The notes below the pieces were generated by a model, which was given only the letters and a program-made list of their open reading frames with translations, did no database searches and was not told the DNA's origin. Both the position numbers and the translations under genes were made by a program. This document shows positions 6,800-7,103 of a DNA stretch of 7,103 nucleotides, piece by piece; the first letter of the stretch is position 1; each line of letters begins with the position of its first letter. Source of the DNA: Armatimonadota bacterium (GTDB lineage Bacteria; Armatimonadota; UBA5829); NCBI GenBank assembly GCA_023398345.1, contig JAEWSK010000307.1:1-7103 (forward strand). The letters are read 5' to 3'.

Positions 6800-7103
6800 A
6801 TGTTCATAAAGTCAATCGAGCTCCTCGGTTTCAAGACATTCGCCGAGAAAACAGAAATCAAGTTCAGCAGCGGTACCACCGGAGTCGTCGGGCCAAACGG
6901 CTGTGGCAAGTCAAACATTGGCGACGCGTTGATGTGGGTGTTGGGCGAGTCCAATATTCGCAACTTGCGCGGCCAAAAGGCAATTGATGTCATCTTCAAC
7001 GGCTCAGACAAAAAACGCGCATTGAGCATGGCCGAGGTCTCGATCACATTTGACAACACATGCGGCACTCTTCCCGTTAGCTTCAGTGAAGTGACTGTCA
7101 CTC
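6800..7103 (+). CDS. smc: Chromosome segregation protein SMC, N-terminal fragment
   Basis: The first 101 codons of an SMC ATPase, cut by the right window edge; full-length bacterial SMC is about 1150-1200 residues. SMC with ScpA/ScpB forms the condensin complex that compacts and separates chromosomes, using ATP-driven head engagement. Visible evidence: the family N terminus MFIKSIELLGFKTFAEKTEI, Walker A GPNGCGKS (31-38, with K37 and S38), the following N-I-x-D-A-x-x-W-V-L-G-E helix (39-50), and the NLRGQKAIDVIFNGS block (54-68), which corresponds to the family LRG-x-x-x-x-DVIF-x-GS segment. The ATG at 6800 matches the family start exactly. The frame is open further upstream, but no family sequence lies there. 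No strong ribosome site precedes it (only CCGGA at 6786-6790). Codon use looks like that of its neighbours. Other ABC/RecF-type ATPases are excluded by the first 70 residues. Confidence 0.95.
   Translation, partial: MFIKSIELLGFKTFAEKTEIKFSSGTTGVVGPNGCGKSNIGDALMWVLGESNIRNLRGQKAIDVIFNGSDKKRALSMAEVSITFDNTCGTLPVSFSEVTVT

Noticed and set aside
6775..7101. Minus-strand open frame of 108 codons at the right edge
   Set aside because: It lies opposite the SMC N terminus, which has an exact Walker A and family start. The antisense frame shows no domain.
1..7103. CRISPR array, insertion sequence, tRNA, rRNA or phage attachment site
   Set aside because: I read both strands and saw no regularly spaced repeats beyond the 2.5-copy unit, no transposase motifs, and no tRNA-like cloverleaf or rRNA segments.

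Overview
The window holds five protein-coding genes on both strands. It looks like chromosomal DNA of a bacterium with a diderm-type envelope. Base composition is intermediate and codon use is mixed. The PEP-CTERM protein implies an exosortase-type sorting system. That, plus a large secreted subtilase with carboxypeptidase-regulatory-like and CUB-like modules and a secreted ThuA-like protein, fits environmental lineages such as Armatimonadota or the Planctomycetes/Verrucomicrobia group. This placement is a tentative inference: there is no rRNA and only the start of one phylogenetically useful gene (smc).

Layout. On the minus strand, positions 1614 to 1 carry a two-gene unit: an exported ThuA-like protein, then, 26 bases after its stop, an ApbE-type FAD:protein FMN transferase that runs off the left edge. 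A short divergent intergenic region (about 1615-1770) separates it from a 1225-residue secreted subtilase on the plus strand (1771-5448). The subtilase has a duplicated propeptide, a complete catalytic tetrad, a C-terminal beta-barrel, an alternating array of three carboxypeptidase-regulatory-like and two CUB-like domains, and a small beta-rich (OB-like) tail. The subtilase converges on a minus-strand PEP-CTERM protein (6394-5630). Between them lie a perfect 13-bp hairpin that can terminate from both sides and a second hairpin next to the PEP-CTERM stop. A 405-bp divergent spacer (6395-6799) contains a 16-bp tandem repeat in 2.5 copies and a plausible promoter for the smc gene, of which the first 101 codons are present (6800-7103).

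How the parts relate. Three of the five products (ThuA-like, subtilase, PEP-CTERM protein) carry N-terminal signal peptides, so this is largely a cell-surface/secreted locus. Nothing in the sequence ties the subtilase functionally to the ThuA/ApbE pair or to the PEP-CTERM protein. No mobile element, CRISPR array, tRNA or rRNA was seen. No clearly new defence or metabolic system is visible. The most notable points are the ThuA/ApbE pairing with an ApbE that lacks an export signal, and the repeat architecture of the subtilase.
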